Source of the DNA: Actinophytocola sp035634895 | GTDB taxonomy: Bacteria; Actinomycetota; Actinomycetes; Mycobacteriales; Pseudonocardiaceae | DNA: 64,000 nucleotides | Reading direction: 5' to 3' | NCBI RefSeq assembly: GCF_035634895.1 | Contig: NZ_DASQCC010000106.1 | Location: 62,001 to 126,000 of the forward strand | Program-made: the position numbers and the translations under genes | Part shown: one piece after another, positions 25,506 through 33,588 of the stretch | Position numbering within the stretch: position 1 is the first letter of the stretch | How the letters are laid out: each line of letters starts with the position of its first letter | The notes under the pieces: generated by a model | Seen by the model: the letters and a program-made list of their open reading frames with translations, nothing else | Database searches by the model: none | Told to the model about the DNA's origin: nothing

Positions 25506-26662
25506 GTGGTCTCCAGAACGCTGAGCGCGGCGTCGATGCCGCCGCGGTCGACGGACAGGCCGGCGAGTGCCAGTCCCATCTGGACGCCGGCGAGCGTGCC
25601 CGCCAGGGACAGGTCGTTGAAGTGACCGAGATGCCCGATGCGGAACACCCGCCCGGCGAGCCTACCGAGTCCGGTGCCGAGCGACATGTTGAAGCGGTCG
25701 AGGATCAGCGCGCGGATCTTGTCGGCGTCGTGCTCCGCCGGCACGAGCACGGCGGTGAGCACCGGCGAGTGTTCGCGTTCGTCGAGGCTCAGCACCTCCA
25801 GACCCCACGCCCGCACGGCCGCCCGCGTCGCCTCGCCGTGCCTGCGGTGCCTGGCGAAGACGTTCGCCAGGCCTTCCTCGTCGAGGACCGCCAGGCTCTC
25901 GCGCAGCCCGTACAGCAGGTTCGTCGGTGGCGTGTAGGGGAAGTAGCCGCGTTCGTTCGCCTCGAGGATCGGCCGCCAGTCCCAGTACGACCGGGGGAGC
26001 CGTGCGCTTTCGGCCGCACGCAACGCCTTCTCGCTCACCGCGTTGAAGCCGAGGCCCGGTGGGAGGAGCAGACCCTTCTGCGAGCAGGAGACCGTGACGT
26101 CCACGCCCCACTCGTCGTGCCGGTAGTCGACCGACCCGAGCGACGAGACGGCGTCCACCAGCAGCAGCGCCGGGTGCCCGGTCTCGTCGATCGCCCGGCG
26201 GATCTCGGCGATCCGGCTGGTGACGCCGGTCGAGGTCTCGTTGTGCACCACACACACGGCCTTGACCGAGGGGTCGGCGGCGAGTGACTCCGCGAGCACC
26301 ACGGGATCCACGCCGTGCCGCCAGTCACCCGGCACGAAGTTCACGTCCAGCCCGAGGTTGCCGGCCAGGTCCCGCCACAGCGTCGCGAAGTGTCCGGTCT
26401 CGAACGCCAGCACCCGGTCGCCGGGGCTCAGCGTGTTCACCAGCGCCGCCTCCCACGCGCCGGTGCCCGAGGACGGATAGACGACCACCGGCCGGATCGT
26501 GCCGAAAACAGGTTTCAAACCGTCGAGAATCGCGCGGGAAAGCACGGCGAAATCGGGCCCGCGGTGGTCGGTCGTGGGCGCGGAAATAGCGCGCAGCACC
26601 CGGTCCGGAACATTGGTCGGACCGGGAGTTTGCAGGAAATGTCGTCCGGCCGGGTATGGCAT
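25502..26662 (-). CDS. Class V aminotransferase, serine/alanine-glyoxylate type
   Basis: The 386-residue product starts at ATG 26662, which has AGGAG 6 nt upstream; the TTG at 26668 touches the Shine-Dalgarno and is excluded. Motifs are TPGPTNVPDRVL at the N-terminus, YPSSGTGAWEAALVN, LLVDAVSSLGSVDY (cofactor Asp) and SCSQKGLLLPPG with the PLP lysine. These match serine-glyoxylate or alanine-glyoxylate transaminases. It is the first gene of a three-gene, 4-bp-overlapping operon with the FAD/FeS oxidase and the serine hydrolase, and is divergent from the MatC-type carrier. Confidence 0.85.
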   Translation of the reverse strand: MPYPAGRHFLQTPGPTNVPDRVLRAISAPTTDHRGPDFAVLSRAILDGLKPVFGTIRPVVVYPSSGTGAWEAALVNTLSPGDRVLAFETGHFATLWRDLAGNLGLDVNFVPGDWRHGVDPVVLAESLAADPSVKAVCVVHNETSTGVTSRIAEIRRAIDETGHPALLLVDAVSSLGSVDYRHDEWGVDVTVSCSQKGLLLPPGLGFNAVSEKALRAAESARLPRSYWDWRPILEANERGYFPYTPPTNLLYGLRESLAVLDEEGLANVFARHRRHGEATRAAVRAWGLEVLSLDEREHSPVLTAVLVPAEHDADKIRALILDRFNMSLGTGLGRLAGRVFRIGHLGHFNDLSLAGTLAGVQMGLALAGLSVDRGGIDAALSVLETT

Positions 26663-26691
26663 CGCCAACTCCTGTCGGTTGCCTGAACCTA

Positions 26692-26720
26692 TTGACCTTG
26701 CCTGTGAGTCACGTCATAGT
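26692..26720 (+). promoter_or_regulatory. Likely sigma-70 type promoter of the MatC-like gene
   Basis: TTGACC (26692-26697) and CATAGT (26715-26720) are 17 bp apart and lie 43 bp before the ATG at 26763, in the 100-bp gap shared with the divergent aminotransferase gene. Confidence 0.45.
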
Positions 26721-26762
26721 GGCCCCTGTCCGGCACGAGCCGTTGCGGCCTCGGGAGTCGTC

Positions 26763-28118
26763 ATGACGATGCAGATTATCTCGATTGTCGGACTCGTACT
26801 CATTGTTCTGCTTGCCACCCTGCGATCGGTGAACATGGGGGCGATCGCTTTTCTCGGTGTATTCCTGCTCGGCAGTCTGGTTTTCGACGTCAGCGACGAC
26901 GACATTTTCGCCGGCTTTCCGGGCGACCTCTTCATCGTGCTCGTCGGGGTGACGCTGCTGTTCGCCATCGCCAAGAGCAACGGCACGGTCGACTGGCTGG
27001 TGCACATGGGGGTGCGGGCCGTCGGCGGCCGGATCGCGTTGATCCCGTGGATGATGTTCGTGGTCACCGCCGTGCTCACGTCCGTCGGCGCGGTCGTGCC
27101 CGGCGCCGTCGCGATCATGGCGCCGATCGGGCTGAGCTTCGCCGCCCGGCACCGCATCAACCCGCTGCTGATGGGGTTGCTGATCATCAACGGCGCGAGC
27201 GCGGGCGGCTTCTCGCCCATCGGCGTGTTCGGCGTCATCACCAACGGCGTCGTGGAGCACGAGCATCTCGCGAGCAACCCGGGCCTGCTGTGGGTCGGCT
27301 CGTTCCTCTTCAACGCGGTGCTCTCGGTGGTGATCTTCGTCCTCTTCGGCGGGCGCGACCTGCTGGCGCGGCGCGCCGAGCCGTCCGAGCAGGACGAGCA
27401 GGACGAGCAGGACGAGCAGGACGTCCCGGGGGACGCCGAGTCCGGCGAGCCGGCGGGCGGGACCGGCGCGTCGGGCTCGGTCGCCACGAAGACCAAGCCC
27501 ACCACCGAGGTCGCCGTGTCCCTCGACCCGCAACGGGTCGTGACGCTGGTCGGTCTCGTCGCCCTGGTCGTCGGCGCGCTGGGCTTCGACATCGACGTCG
27601 GCCTGCTCGCACTGTCCATCGCGACCGTGATCTGCGTGCTGTTCCCCAAGGACTGCAAGGCGAACTTCGCGGAGGTGGCCTGGCCGACCGTGCTGCTCAT
27701 CTGCGGCGTGGTGACCTACGTGAACGTCATGAAGACCATCGGCACCATCGACATGCTCGGGGACAGCGTCGCCAGGATCGGCGTGCCGCTGCTGGCGGCG
27801 TTCGTGATCTGCCTGATCGGCGCCGCGGTGTCGGCGTTCGCGTCCACCACCGGCATCCTGGGCGCCCTGATCCCGCTCGCGGTGCCGTTCCTGCTCGGCG
27901 GCGAGGTCGGCGCGGTCGGCCTGATCATCGCGCTGGCGATCTCGTCGTCGGTCGTCGACTCCTCGCCGTTCTCGACCAGCGGCGCGCTGGTGGTCGCGAG
28001 CAGCGGGCCGGACGTCCGGGACCGGGTGTTCCGCGGCCTGATGGTCTGGGGCCTGTCGATGATCATCGTGGCGCCGGTGCTGTCGTGGGCCATCTTCGTT
28101 GCCCCAGGGTGGTTGTGA
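26763..28118 (+). CDS. MatC-like SLC13-type dicarboxylate carrier
   Basis: The 451-residue membrane protein starts at ATG 26763; upstream in-frame codons come from the opposite gene. The MatC_N-like half is recognisable in LRSVNMGAIAFLGVFLLGSLVFDV and FPGDLFIVLVGVTLLFAIAKSNGT, and SSSVVDSSPFSTSGAL closes the second half. MatC proteins carry malonate or related C3/C4 dicarboxylates. A cytoplasmic loop near residues 208-220 contains four exact 9-bp repeats (27387-27422) encoding Glu-Gln-Asp units, an acidic insert not needed for the fold. An IclR regulator 87 bp downstream may control it. Confidence 0.8.
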   Translation: MTMQIISIVGLVLIVLLATLRSVNMGAIAFLGVFLLGSLVFDVSDDDIFAGFPGDLFIVLVGVTLLFAIAKSNGTVDWLVHMGVRAVGGRIALIPWMMFVVTAVLTSVGAVVPGAVAIMAPIGLSFAARHRINPLLMGLLIINGASAGGFSPIGVFGVITNGVVEHEHLASNPGLLWVGSFLFNAVLSVVIFVLFGGRDLLARRAEPSEQDEQDEQDEQDVPGDAESGEPAGGTGASGSVATKTKPTTEVAVSLDPQRVVTLVGLVALVVGALGFDIDVGLLALSIATVICVLFPKDCKANFAEVAWPTVLLICGVVTYVNVMKTIGTIDMLGDSVARIGVPLLAAFVICLIGAAVSAFASTTGILGALIPLAVPFLLGGEVGAVGLIIALAISSSVVDSSPFSTSGALVVASSGPDVRDRVFRGLMVWGLSMIIVAPVLSWAIFVAPGWL

Positions 28119-28204
28119 GCGTGTGCATAGACTGGCGTCATGAGCGGAGCCGGCGGAGTGCATGATCAACATCCTGGACGCCGCCGAGCGGGCACGGGGG
28201 CCTC

Positions 28205-28969
28205 ATGAGTGAGGGGATGCGAACCGTGCTCGGGACGTTCCGGGTGCTGGAGGAGGTCGCGTTCACGCAGCCGACCGGCGTCGGGGAGCTGTCGCGGCGG
28301 CTCGGGATGCCGAAGACGACCGTGCAGCGGGCCCTGCAGACACTCTGGACGGCCGGCTGGATCTGCCCCTCCGGCGCGGAGACGACCAGCTGGGTGCTCA
28401 CGACCCGGGCGCTCCACATCGGACAGCGCGCGATCCCGGACCTGGGCGTCCGGGACGCGGCGCTGCCGATCATGCGGGAGCTGCGCAAGGAGACCGGCGA
28501 GACGGCGCACCTCATGGTCCTGGAAGGAGACCGGGCGGTGCTGATCGAGAAGGTCGAGACCCAGCACGCGATCCGCGCCGTGATCACCCTCGGCAGCGGG
28601 GTGCCGCTGCACGGCTCGTCGAACGGCAAGGCCATGCTCGCGCACCGGCCGGCCGAGGAGGTCCGCGCCATCGTGGGCGACCACCTGGAGCGCTACACGG
28701 ACCGGACCATTGTGGACTGGGACGAGTTCACCGCCGAGCTGGCACGGGTGCGCGAGCGTGGGTACGCCACGAACGTCGGCGAGTGGCGGACGGACATCTC
28801 GGCGGTCGCGTCGCCGATCTTCGACCATGAGGGCAGGACCCAGGCGAGCCTTTCGATCTCCGCGCCGGGCAGCCGCATGCCCGCGGAGCTGCGGCCGGTC
28901 TACGGGGCGCTGGTGGTCGAGGCCGCGCAACGGGTCAGCGCGACCCTGGGCTACCGGCGTCCCGCGTAG
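28205..28969 (+). CDS. IclR family transcriptional regulator
   Basis: The 254-residue product has an N-terminal winged helix (TFRVLEEVAFTQPTGVGELSRRLGMPKTTVQRAL) and a C-terminal IclR effector-binding domain (MVLEGDRAVLIEKVETQHAIR, LHGSSNGKAMLA, ISAVASPIFDHEG). Such regulators sense small organic acids or aromatic intermediates. It follows the MatC carrier on the same strand and ends 2 bp from the tail of the enoyl-CoA hydratase gene, so either the carrier or the CoA-transferase operon may be its target. The ATG at 28205 is used; a further ATG at 28217 is possible. Confidence 0.87.
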   Translation: MSEGMRTVLGTFRVLEEVAFTQPTGVGELSRRLGMPKTTVQRALQTLWTAGWICPSGAETTSWVLTTRALHIGQRAIPDLGVRDAALPIMRELRKETGETAHLMVLEGDRAVLIEKVETQHAIRAVITLGSGVPLHGSSNGKAMLAHRPAEEVRAIVGDHLERYTDRTIVDWDEFTAELARVRERGYATNVGEWRTDISAVASPIFDHEGRTQASLSISAPGSRMPAELRPVYGALVVEAAQRVSATLGYRRPA

Positions 28970-28971
28970 GC

Positions 28972-29733
28972 TCATCGGCCGTGCCACCGCGGGGATCGCT
29001 TGTCCAGGAACGCTTTCACACCCTCGTGGAAGTCCTCGCTGCCGTAGCAGCGCCGGATGAGGTCCTCGTCGGGCGGCAGGTCGTGGTTCCGCAGGCGGCG
29101 CAGGGCGGTCTTGCTGGCCCGCATGGTGAGCGGCGCGTGCCCCGCCAGCTGGGTGCACAGCTCGGCCAGGCGCGCGTCCACCTCCTCGACCAGTTCCGAC
29201 GCGAGCCCGATGCGCACCGCCTCCGCGCCGTCGACGAAGCCGGCCGTGTAGATCAGGTGGAGCGTGCGGGCCGGGCCCAGCAGGTGGTTGAGGCGCGCGT
29301 ACGTCGCCATGGACACGCAGTTGCCGAGCGTTCGCGCGATGGGCAGGCCGAACCGGGCGTCCGGCGTGCAGAGCCGCAGGTCACAGGCTGCGGCGAGGGA
29401 CAGCCCGCCGCCGGTCGCGTAGCCGTCGACGACCGCGATCGTCGGCACCGCCACCTGCTCGACGCGGGCCAGCACGGACTCGATGTGCCGCTCGTACTCG
29501 ACGCCGTCGTCCGCGGACTCGAAGTCCCGGAAGTGCCCGATGTCGGTGCCGGACGCGAACGCCTTGCCGCCGGCGCCCCTGATCACCGCGACCCGTACCC
29601 CGGGGTCGTCGTCCACACGTGCGCAGAAGCCGGCGAGGGCGTCGTACATCGCCATGGTCATGGCGTTGCGGGCCGCGGGCCGGTTGATGGTCGCGGTGGC
29701 GACGGTGCCGGCGACCTCGATGTCGACGCTCAT
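28972..29733 (-). CDS. Enoyl-CoA hydratase/isomerase family protein
   Basis: The 253-residue crotonase-fold protein starts at ATG 29733, overlapping the CoA-transferase stop by 4 bp. The oxyanion-hole loops are visible as GKAFASGTDIGHF and DGYATGGGLSLAAACDLRL. The position after GGG where catalytic Glu is often found is Leu, so hydratase activity is not assured; an isomerase, a decarboxylase or a carnitinyl-CoA-type role is possible. It is coupled to a family III CoA-transferase, which suggests activation of a carboxylic acid as a CoA thioester followed by its conversion. Confidence 0.83.
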   Translation of the reverse strand: MSVDIEVAGTVATATINRPAARNAMTMAMYDALAGFCARVDDDPGVRVAVIRGAGGKAFASGTDIGHFRDFESADDGVEYERHIESVLARVEQVAVPTIAVVDGYATGGGLSLAAACDLRLCTPDARFGLPIARTLGNCVSMATYARLNHLLGPARTLHLIYTAGFVDGAEAVRIGLASELVEEVDARLAELCTQLAGHAPLTMRASKTALRRLRNHDLPPDEDLIRRCYGSEDFHEGVKAFLDKRSPRWHGR

Positions 29734-30923
29734 TCGACGGCTCCGTCCGCTCGAAGTGCCGCGACCTCGGCGGCCGTGTAGCCGGCGGCGCGGAGGATCT
29801 CGTCGGTGTGCTCGCCGAGGCCGGGCGGGACCCGCCGCACGCTGCCCGCGGTCTCGCTGAGCTTCACGGGGATGCCGAGCGCCCTGACCCGCCCCTCGAC
29901 CGGGTGGTCCAGCTCCACGACCATCTCCCGGGCCAGCGTGTGCGGGTCCGCGCACGACTGCCGGTAGTCGCGGATCGGGCCGGCCGGCACGCCCTCGGCC
30001 AGCAGCAGCTCCACCCACTCGTCGGTGTCCCTGGTGACCAGGGTGCGCGTCAGCTCCTCGGCCAGCGCGGCGCGGTCGCGGACCCTGTCGGCGTTGCTCG
30101 CGAACCGCGGGTCGGCCAGCAGCTCCGGCCGGCCGAGCACGGCACACAGCCGTGCCCAGAGCCGGGCGTTGTTGGCGCCGATCGTGAGGTGGCCGTCGCG
30201 GGTGGGGAACGCCTCGTAGGGAGCGTTGACACGGTGCGCCGAGCCGAGCCGGCCCGGTGCCTCGCCGGTGGCCCACAGCTCGGCGGTCTCCCACACGGAC
30301 ATGGCGAGTGCCGCGTCGTAGAGAGAGGTGTCGACGGCCTGGCCGCGCCCGGTGACCGTGCGGGCGAGGCACGCGGACAGGATGCCGACCGCGCAGAGCA
30401 GCCCGGCCGAGAGGTCCGCGACCGGGACGCCGGACTTCGTCGGGGGACCGTCCGGCGTGCCGGTGACGCTCATGATCCCGGACATGGCCTGGGCGATCAG
30501 GTCGTAGCCGGGGCGGGCGGCGTAGGGCCCGGTCTGGCCGAACCCGGAGATCGACGCGTGGACGAGCCGCGGGTTGGTCTCCCGCAGCGTCTCGTAGTCG
30601 ACCCCGAGCCGCCTGGCGACGCCCGGCCGGAAGCTCTCGACCACGACGTCGGCCGCCCGGACCAGCCGGCGGAAGGCCGCCCGCCCGCCGTCCGTCCGTA
30701 GGTCGACCGCGATGCCGCGCTTGTTGCGGTTGACGGCCAGGAAGGCGGCGCTCTCCCCGTGCGGCAGCCGGTGCCCGGTGGCCTCGCGGGTGGCGTCCCC
30801 GCGCCCGACGGGCTCGACCTTGATCACGTCGGCGCCGAGGTCGCCGAGCAGCTGGCAGCAGAACGGCCCGGCCATCACCTGCGTGAGGTCGAGGACCGTC
30901 AGGTTCTCCAGCGCGAGCGGCAT
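29730..30923 (-). CDS. Family III CoA-transferase (CaiB/BaiF)
   Basis: The 397-residue product begins MPLALENLTVLDLTQVMAGP, the usual opening of this family, followed by LLGDLGADVIKVEPVGRGD and VVESFRPGVARRLGVDYE. Family III enzymes move CoA between carboxylates such as oxalate, carnitine or succinylated aromatics. The ATG at 30923 has GCGAGG 5 nt upstream; the longer frame to 31241 runs through the DUF397 gene and is spurious. It forms an operon with the enoyl-CoA hydratase. The substrate cannot be read from sequence. Confidence 0.87.
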   Translation of the reverse strand: MPLALENLTVLDLTQVMAGPFCCQLLGDLGADVIKVEPVGRGDATREATGHRLPHGESAAFLAVNRNKRGIAVDLRTDGGRAAFRRLVRAADVVVESFRPGVARRLGVDYETLRETNPRLVHASISGFGQTGPYAARPGYDLIAQAMSGIMSVTGTPDGPPTKSGVPVADLSAGLLCAVGILSACLARTVTGRGQAVDTSLYDAALAMSVWETAELWATGEAPGRLGSAHRVNAPYEAFPTRDGHLTIGANNARLWARLCAVLGRPELLADPRFASNADRVRDRAALAEELTRTLVTRDTDEWVELLLAEGVPAGPIRDYRQSCADPHTLAREMVVELDHPVEGRVRALGIPVKLSETAGSVRRVPPGLGEHTDEILRAAGYTAAEVAALRADGAVE

Positions 30924-31009
30924 CGCATCCTCGCTGTGCCGTGTAGCGGAACGACCGTTGTGCAGTGGAACACCGACCATACGATCGGGCAGTTTTCCGG
31001 TCAAGCAAC

Positions 31010-31045
31010 GAACCGGCTGGGACCAGACGTGGTCCCAGCCGGTTC
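31010..31045 (-). terminator. Strong terminator hairpin after the XRE-DUF397 pair
   Basis: A perfect 16-bp stem (31010-31025 with 31030-31045; GAACCGGCTGGGACCA and its inverse) closes on a GACG tetraloop. It lies 21 bp past the DUF397 stop on the minus strand and before the CoA-transferase start region, so it can isolate the two operons. Confidence 0.8.
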
Positions 31046-31066
31046 CCCGCTGGACAGTCTTGAGAG

Positions 31067-31279
31067 CTAGGCGGATTTGCCGTTGATGCCGTTCAACAAG
31101 GAGGCCCATCCGGTCGATGGCATACCGATGATGGGTGAGGCGGCGCGGTCCTTGCTGTCGCGGACCAGGACCGTGCCCTGCCCGGTGAACTTGACCTGGA
31201 CACAGCTGGCGTTGCCGTTGGTGAAGCTGCTGACGAACCACCCGTCCTCGTCATGCGCCAGATCATTCTGTTCGGTCAA
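31067..31279 (-). CDS. DUF397 protein, partner of the XRE regulator
   Basis: The 70-residue product shows the DUF397 pattern: GWFVSSFTNGNASCVQVKF, VLVRDSKDRAASPIIG, then GWASLLNGI. The start is TTG 31279 behind AAAGGAG, overlapping the XRE stop by 4 bp. XRE (DUF5753)-DUF397 pairs are abundant in mycelial actinobacteria and act in development and antibiotic control (the whiJ/bldB-type families); some behave like antitoxin-toxin-style couples. Its paralogue at 32342-32656 shares most of the core. Confidence 0.88.
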   Translation of the reverse strand: MTEQNDLAHDEDGWFVSSFTNGNASCVQVKFTGQGTVLVRDSKDRAASPIIGMPSTGWASLLNGINGKSA

Positions 31280-32139
31280 CGCAACTCCTTTCGATGTTTC
31301 TCGATGATCTTTCTTGTTTCCCCGCGGTCCAGAGTGCGGGTCAGCGCCTCGTTGAAGGCCATGGTGATGTCGCGAACCTTGTTCGGCTCGGAGATGACAC
31401 CCCAGGTCGAGACCGTCTCGTGCCAGGCGGCTCTGGGGAGGCGGGGGCTCGCGAAGTCCAGCAGGCTCAGCGTCCCGGCCCCGAACAGGTTGCAGGAGGT
31501 CGCGGTGAACGGGATGACCCGGATCTCGACGTTCTTCTCGAACTCGTCGAACGTGCTCAGCAGGTGGTCGAGCTGGCCGCGGAGCACAAGGGGCCCGCCC
31601 ACCTGTTGTCGAAGCGCGGCCTCACTGATTATCGACGTCAGATGCAGTGGGTCGGCGCCGCGAAGTCGGTCCTGCCGGCGACGTCGAGCCGTGACGCGCT
31701 GCTCGACCTCGACCGGTCGAATACTGGTGTCCGAGTTCATTATCTCTCGGGTGTAGTCGGGTGTCTGCAGTAGTCCGGGAACGAGCAACGTGTCGTAGGC
31801 GTGAATTTGTTGCGCACCGTGCTCGAGCCCGAACAGCCGTTGAATGTTGCCGTCGAACAGCGCGGAATACCCGCTCCACCAACCGGTCTCCTTGGCGGAC
31901 TCGCGGAGTTCGAGCAGTTGCCTGCGGTCGTCCTCACCGAACTCGAGGAGCTCGAACAGACCGCGCAGCGTGTTCTCGGGAATTATCTTGTGCTCGTTTT
32001 CGATGGCTGACCAGTAGTTGCGAGTGAAGCCGAGTCGCTGGGTGATGTCGTTGACGCCGATGCCGAGCTGTTCTCGGCGTTCACGCAGGCGGAGAACGAG
32101 TTCCCAGTTCGCGATCACTGGCGATGGGGACTGTGGCAC
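31276..32139 (-). CDS. XRE-family HTH regulator with DUF5753
   Basis: The 287-residue product has an N-terminal helix-turn-helix (LRLRERREQLGIGVNDITQRLGFTRNYWSAIENEHK) and a C-terminal DUF5753 domain (TLLVPGLLQTPDYTREIM, RQQVGGP, VRVIPF-like EIRVIPFTA). AGGAGG at 32146-32151 abuts the ATG at 32145 but sits 6 nt before the GTG at 32139, so the GTG is the better start. Two exact palindromes GTTACTGTAAC lie 43 and 64 bp upstream of this start, 21 bp apart on the same helix face, and are likely its operators. It is coupled to a DUF397 gene. Confidence 0.87.
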   Translation of the reverse strand: MPQSPSPVIANWELVLRLRERREQLGIGVNDITQRLGFTRNYWSAIENEHKIIPENTLRGLFELLEFGEDDRRQLLELRESAKETGWWSGYSALFDGNIQRLFGLEHGAQQIHAYDTLLVPGLLQTPDYTREIMNSDTSIRPVEVEQRVTARRRRQDRLRGADPLHLTSIISEAALRQQVGGPLVLRGQLDHLLSTFDEFEKNVEIRVIPFTATSCNLFGAGTLSLLDFASPRLPRAAWHETVSTWGVISEPNKVRDITMAFNEALTRTLDRGETRKIIEKHRKELR

Positions 32140-32181
32140 CCTCATCCTCCTCTTGGACAGCGAGACAAGGTTCCGTGATTG

Positions 32182-32213
32182 GTTACTGTAACTGACGGCC
32201 GGGTTACTGTAAC
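32182..32213. promoter_or_regulatory. Tandem palindromes GTTACTGTAAC upstream of the XRE gene
   Basis: Two identical 11-bp palindromes occur at 32182-32192 and 32203-32213, exactly 21 bp (two helical turns) apart. Both are preceded by G and followed by T. They lie in the promoter region of the XRE-DUF397 operon, and the same word recurs at 32873 and 33158. An autoregulatory operator is the simplest reading. Confidence 0.65.
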
Positions 32214-32341
32214 TGGTGGTGGAACTGGTGGTCTCGCCAGGCAGTACACAGCTTGAGGTGACGAAACGTAATCGCGGGAGCTTTATACCGGACGCCGGCC
32301 GGCGGCGCCGCAGGGTTGCGGGGCAAGGAACTACGTCTACC

Positions 32342-32656
32342 TCATCGAGTGATGACGTTTGTGTGTGTGCACCTGACCGCCTGCGTCGACCGCGGGGGGT
32401 TGCTCTGGGTGGCGGAGGTGCGGTGAGCGGTGGGACACGCGTGTGGCTGGGCGAGGTCGTGGATGTTGCTCAGGAACGAGTTCCATCCAGGTGATGGCAT
32501 GCTGATCACGGGTGCGGCGGCGCGGGTGTCCTTGCTGTCACCAACGAGGGTCGCCCCGGCGACGAACTTGATCTGGACGCAGCTGCCCTTGCCGTTGCTG
32601 AAACTACTCACGAACCACCCGTCGTCGTCACAATCCAGATCGTGCTCGTTTGTCAC
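32342..32656 (-). CDS. Second, orphan DUF397 protein
   Basis: The 104-residue product repeats the DUF397 core (GWFVSSFSNGKGSCVQIKF, GDSKDTRAAAPVI, GWNSFLSNI) and then has a tail of about 40 residues rich in Thr/Ser/His that the partner at 31067-31279 lacks. The GTG at 32656 has AAAGGA 6 nt upstream, so it is preferred over GTG 32674. There is no XRE gene directly upstream; a copy of the GTTACTGTAAC palindrome lies 217 bp before the start. It may have been duplicated from the neighbouring pair, with the tail gained by loss of the original stop. Confidence 0.8.
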   Translation of the reverse strand: MTNEHDLDCDDDGWFVSSFSNGKGSCVQIKFVAGATLVGDSKDTRAAAPVISMPSPGWNSFLSNIHDLAQPHACPTAHRTSATQSNPPRSTQAVRCTHTNVITR

Positions 32657-32872
32657 CGTGGTTCCTTTCGCCACATTTCCATGGTTTTCGTTTGTTTCGG
32701 GGACGCGCGTTCATGCCGGTGCTGAACGCCACGGCCGGCTTTACGAAACTTCGTCGATCAAGACCATGGGGAGCCCTCGGGGTTGGGCCTCCCGGCGTTG
32801 AACAGGGTGCCGTCGGGGACGGTCGAAGGTATGGTCCAGATCCTCCTGTGGCACGCTCAAGCATTGATCCGG

Positions 32873-32883
32873 GTTACTGTAAC
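32873..32883. promoter_or_regulatory. GTTACTGTAAC palindrome, copy 3
   Basis: This is an exact copy of the XRE-upstream palindrome, 217 bp upstream of the orphan DUF397 start (minus strand). It is a likely site for the same regulator. Confidence 0.5.
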
Positions 32884-33157
32884 CTCGCGTGTCCGCACAT
32901 CGTCGCCAGAACCAGCAGTCGTGACAAGGTGCTATAGCCCCTTCGTGGTCATAACGACTCGATTGGGTATTTTCTGATCTCGAAGAGTAATCGAAAACGA
33001 TGTATCAGTTAATTTCGCCCCATAGTTATCGCCATATCAGATGATCCTGGATGGGGAACTTTCTGCGCAGGGCATCATTCGGTCTCGTGTCGAATCCTGG
33101 ATCCGCACGGTCTCACCAACCGGAGTCCGGGTCGAGCACCGTCGACGTGCATCACTG

Positions 33158-33168
33158 GTTACTGTAAC
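33158..33168. promoter_or_regulatory. GTTACTGTAAC palindrome, copy 4
   Basis: This is an exact copy of the XRE-upstream palindrome in the gene-free stretch, about 260 bp before the MITE. No intact gene lies immediately next to it, so it may mark a lost member of the regulon. Confidence 0.45.
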
Positions 33169-33420
33169 TTGTTATGGAACTGTGGTCGTAGCTGGTGGCT
33201 GCAACGACCTATAGTTGGCTGTGGGTAACCGCGCGGCCGACCGGCGTGCCGCGGCGGGAGAGTCGGGGGACCTGGGGAGGCGCGAGGTGGTGTCGTCACT
33301 GGACACGATCGGAGAGCGGAGCCGCATCCGATCAGACACATGGCGTGCGGTCGTCCGAACCACTGTCCGACCGGGTGGTGATGCCGCGGAGGACTGGTAT
33401 GAGGAGGCGGCCTTCCGCGG

Positions 33421-33588
33421 CTAGTGTCCCGCGCCGGAAATGCGGTGATTAAGTCGGTGGATCCGGGTTTCTGCTGGCAAGACACCGGTTCGCCCTCGTA
33501 CTGGGTCGTACTTGGGCGAACCGGCAACGCCGCCAGCAGGAAGCTGGGCCGCCGAATTAGTTGCCTGATCTCCGGCGCGGGACACTAG
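33421..33588. mobile_element. MITE copy 2 (168 bp, complete)
   Basis: The element starts CTAGTGTCCCGCGCCGGAAA and ends with the matching inverse GCGCGGGACACTAG. Inside, CTGCTGGC and CCGGTTCGCC are mirrored by GGCGAACCGG and GCCAGCAG, giving a long cruciform-capable core. No protein is encoded. It shares about 80 bp with the element at 4384-4464. Its left CTAG ends a plus-strand frame with TAG, and its right CTAG supplies the TAG stop of the AfsR-like gene on the minus strand. IS630/IS5-type terminal repeats with TA or CTAG targets are plausible parents; no transposase is in the window. Confidence 0.7.

Larger units (their letters stand above)
32657..33420. other. Gene-free region with two more palindromes
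   Basis: I see no convincing gene. Base composition drops to moderate GC with AT-rich patches around 32930-33030, unlike the rest of the window. GTTACTGTAAC palindromes lie at 32873-32883 and 33158-33168. A frame from about 33215 ending at TAG 33422-33424 is open, but it has no recognisable domain and runs into the MITE. The region looks like a decayed or recently acquired segment. Confidence 0.5.

Noticed and set aside
22611..25625. 1004-codon plus-strand frame
   Set aside because: Antisense of the FAD/FeS fusion, which has all cofactor motifs.
33215..33424. Possible small plus-strand gene before the MITE
   Set aside because: No ribosome site, no recognised domain, and its stop is the MITE end; kept only as an observation.
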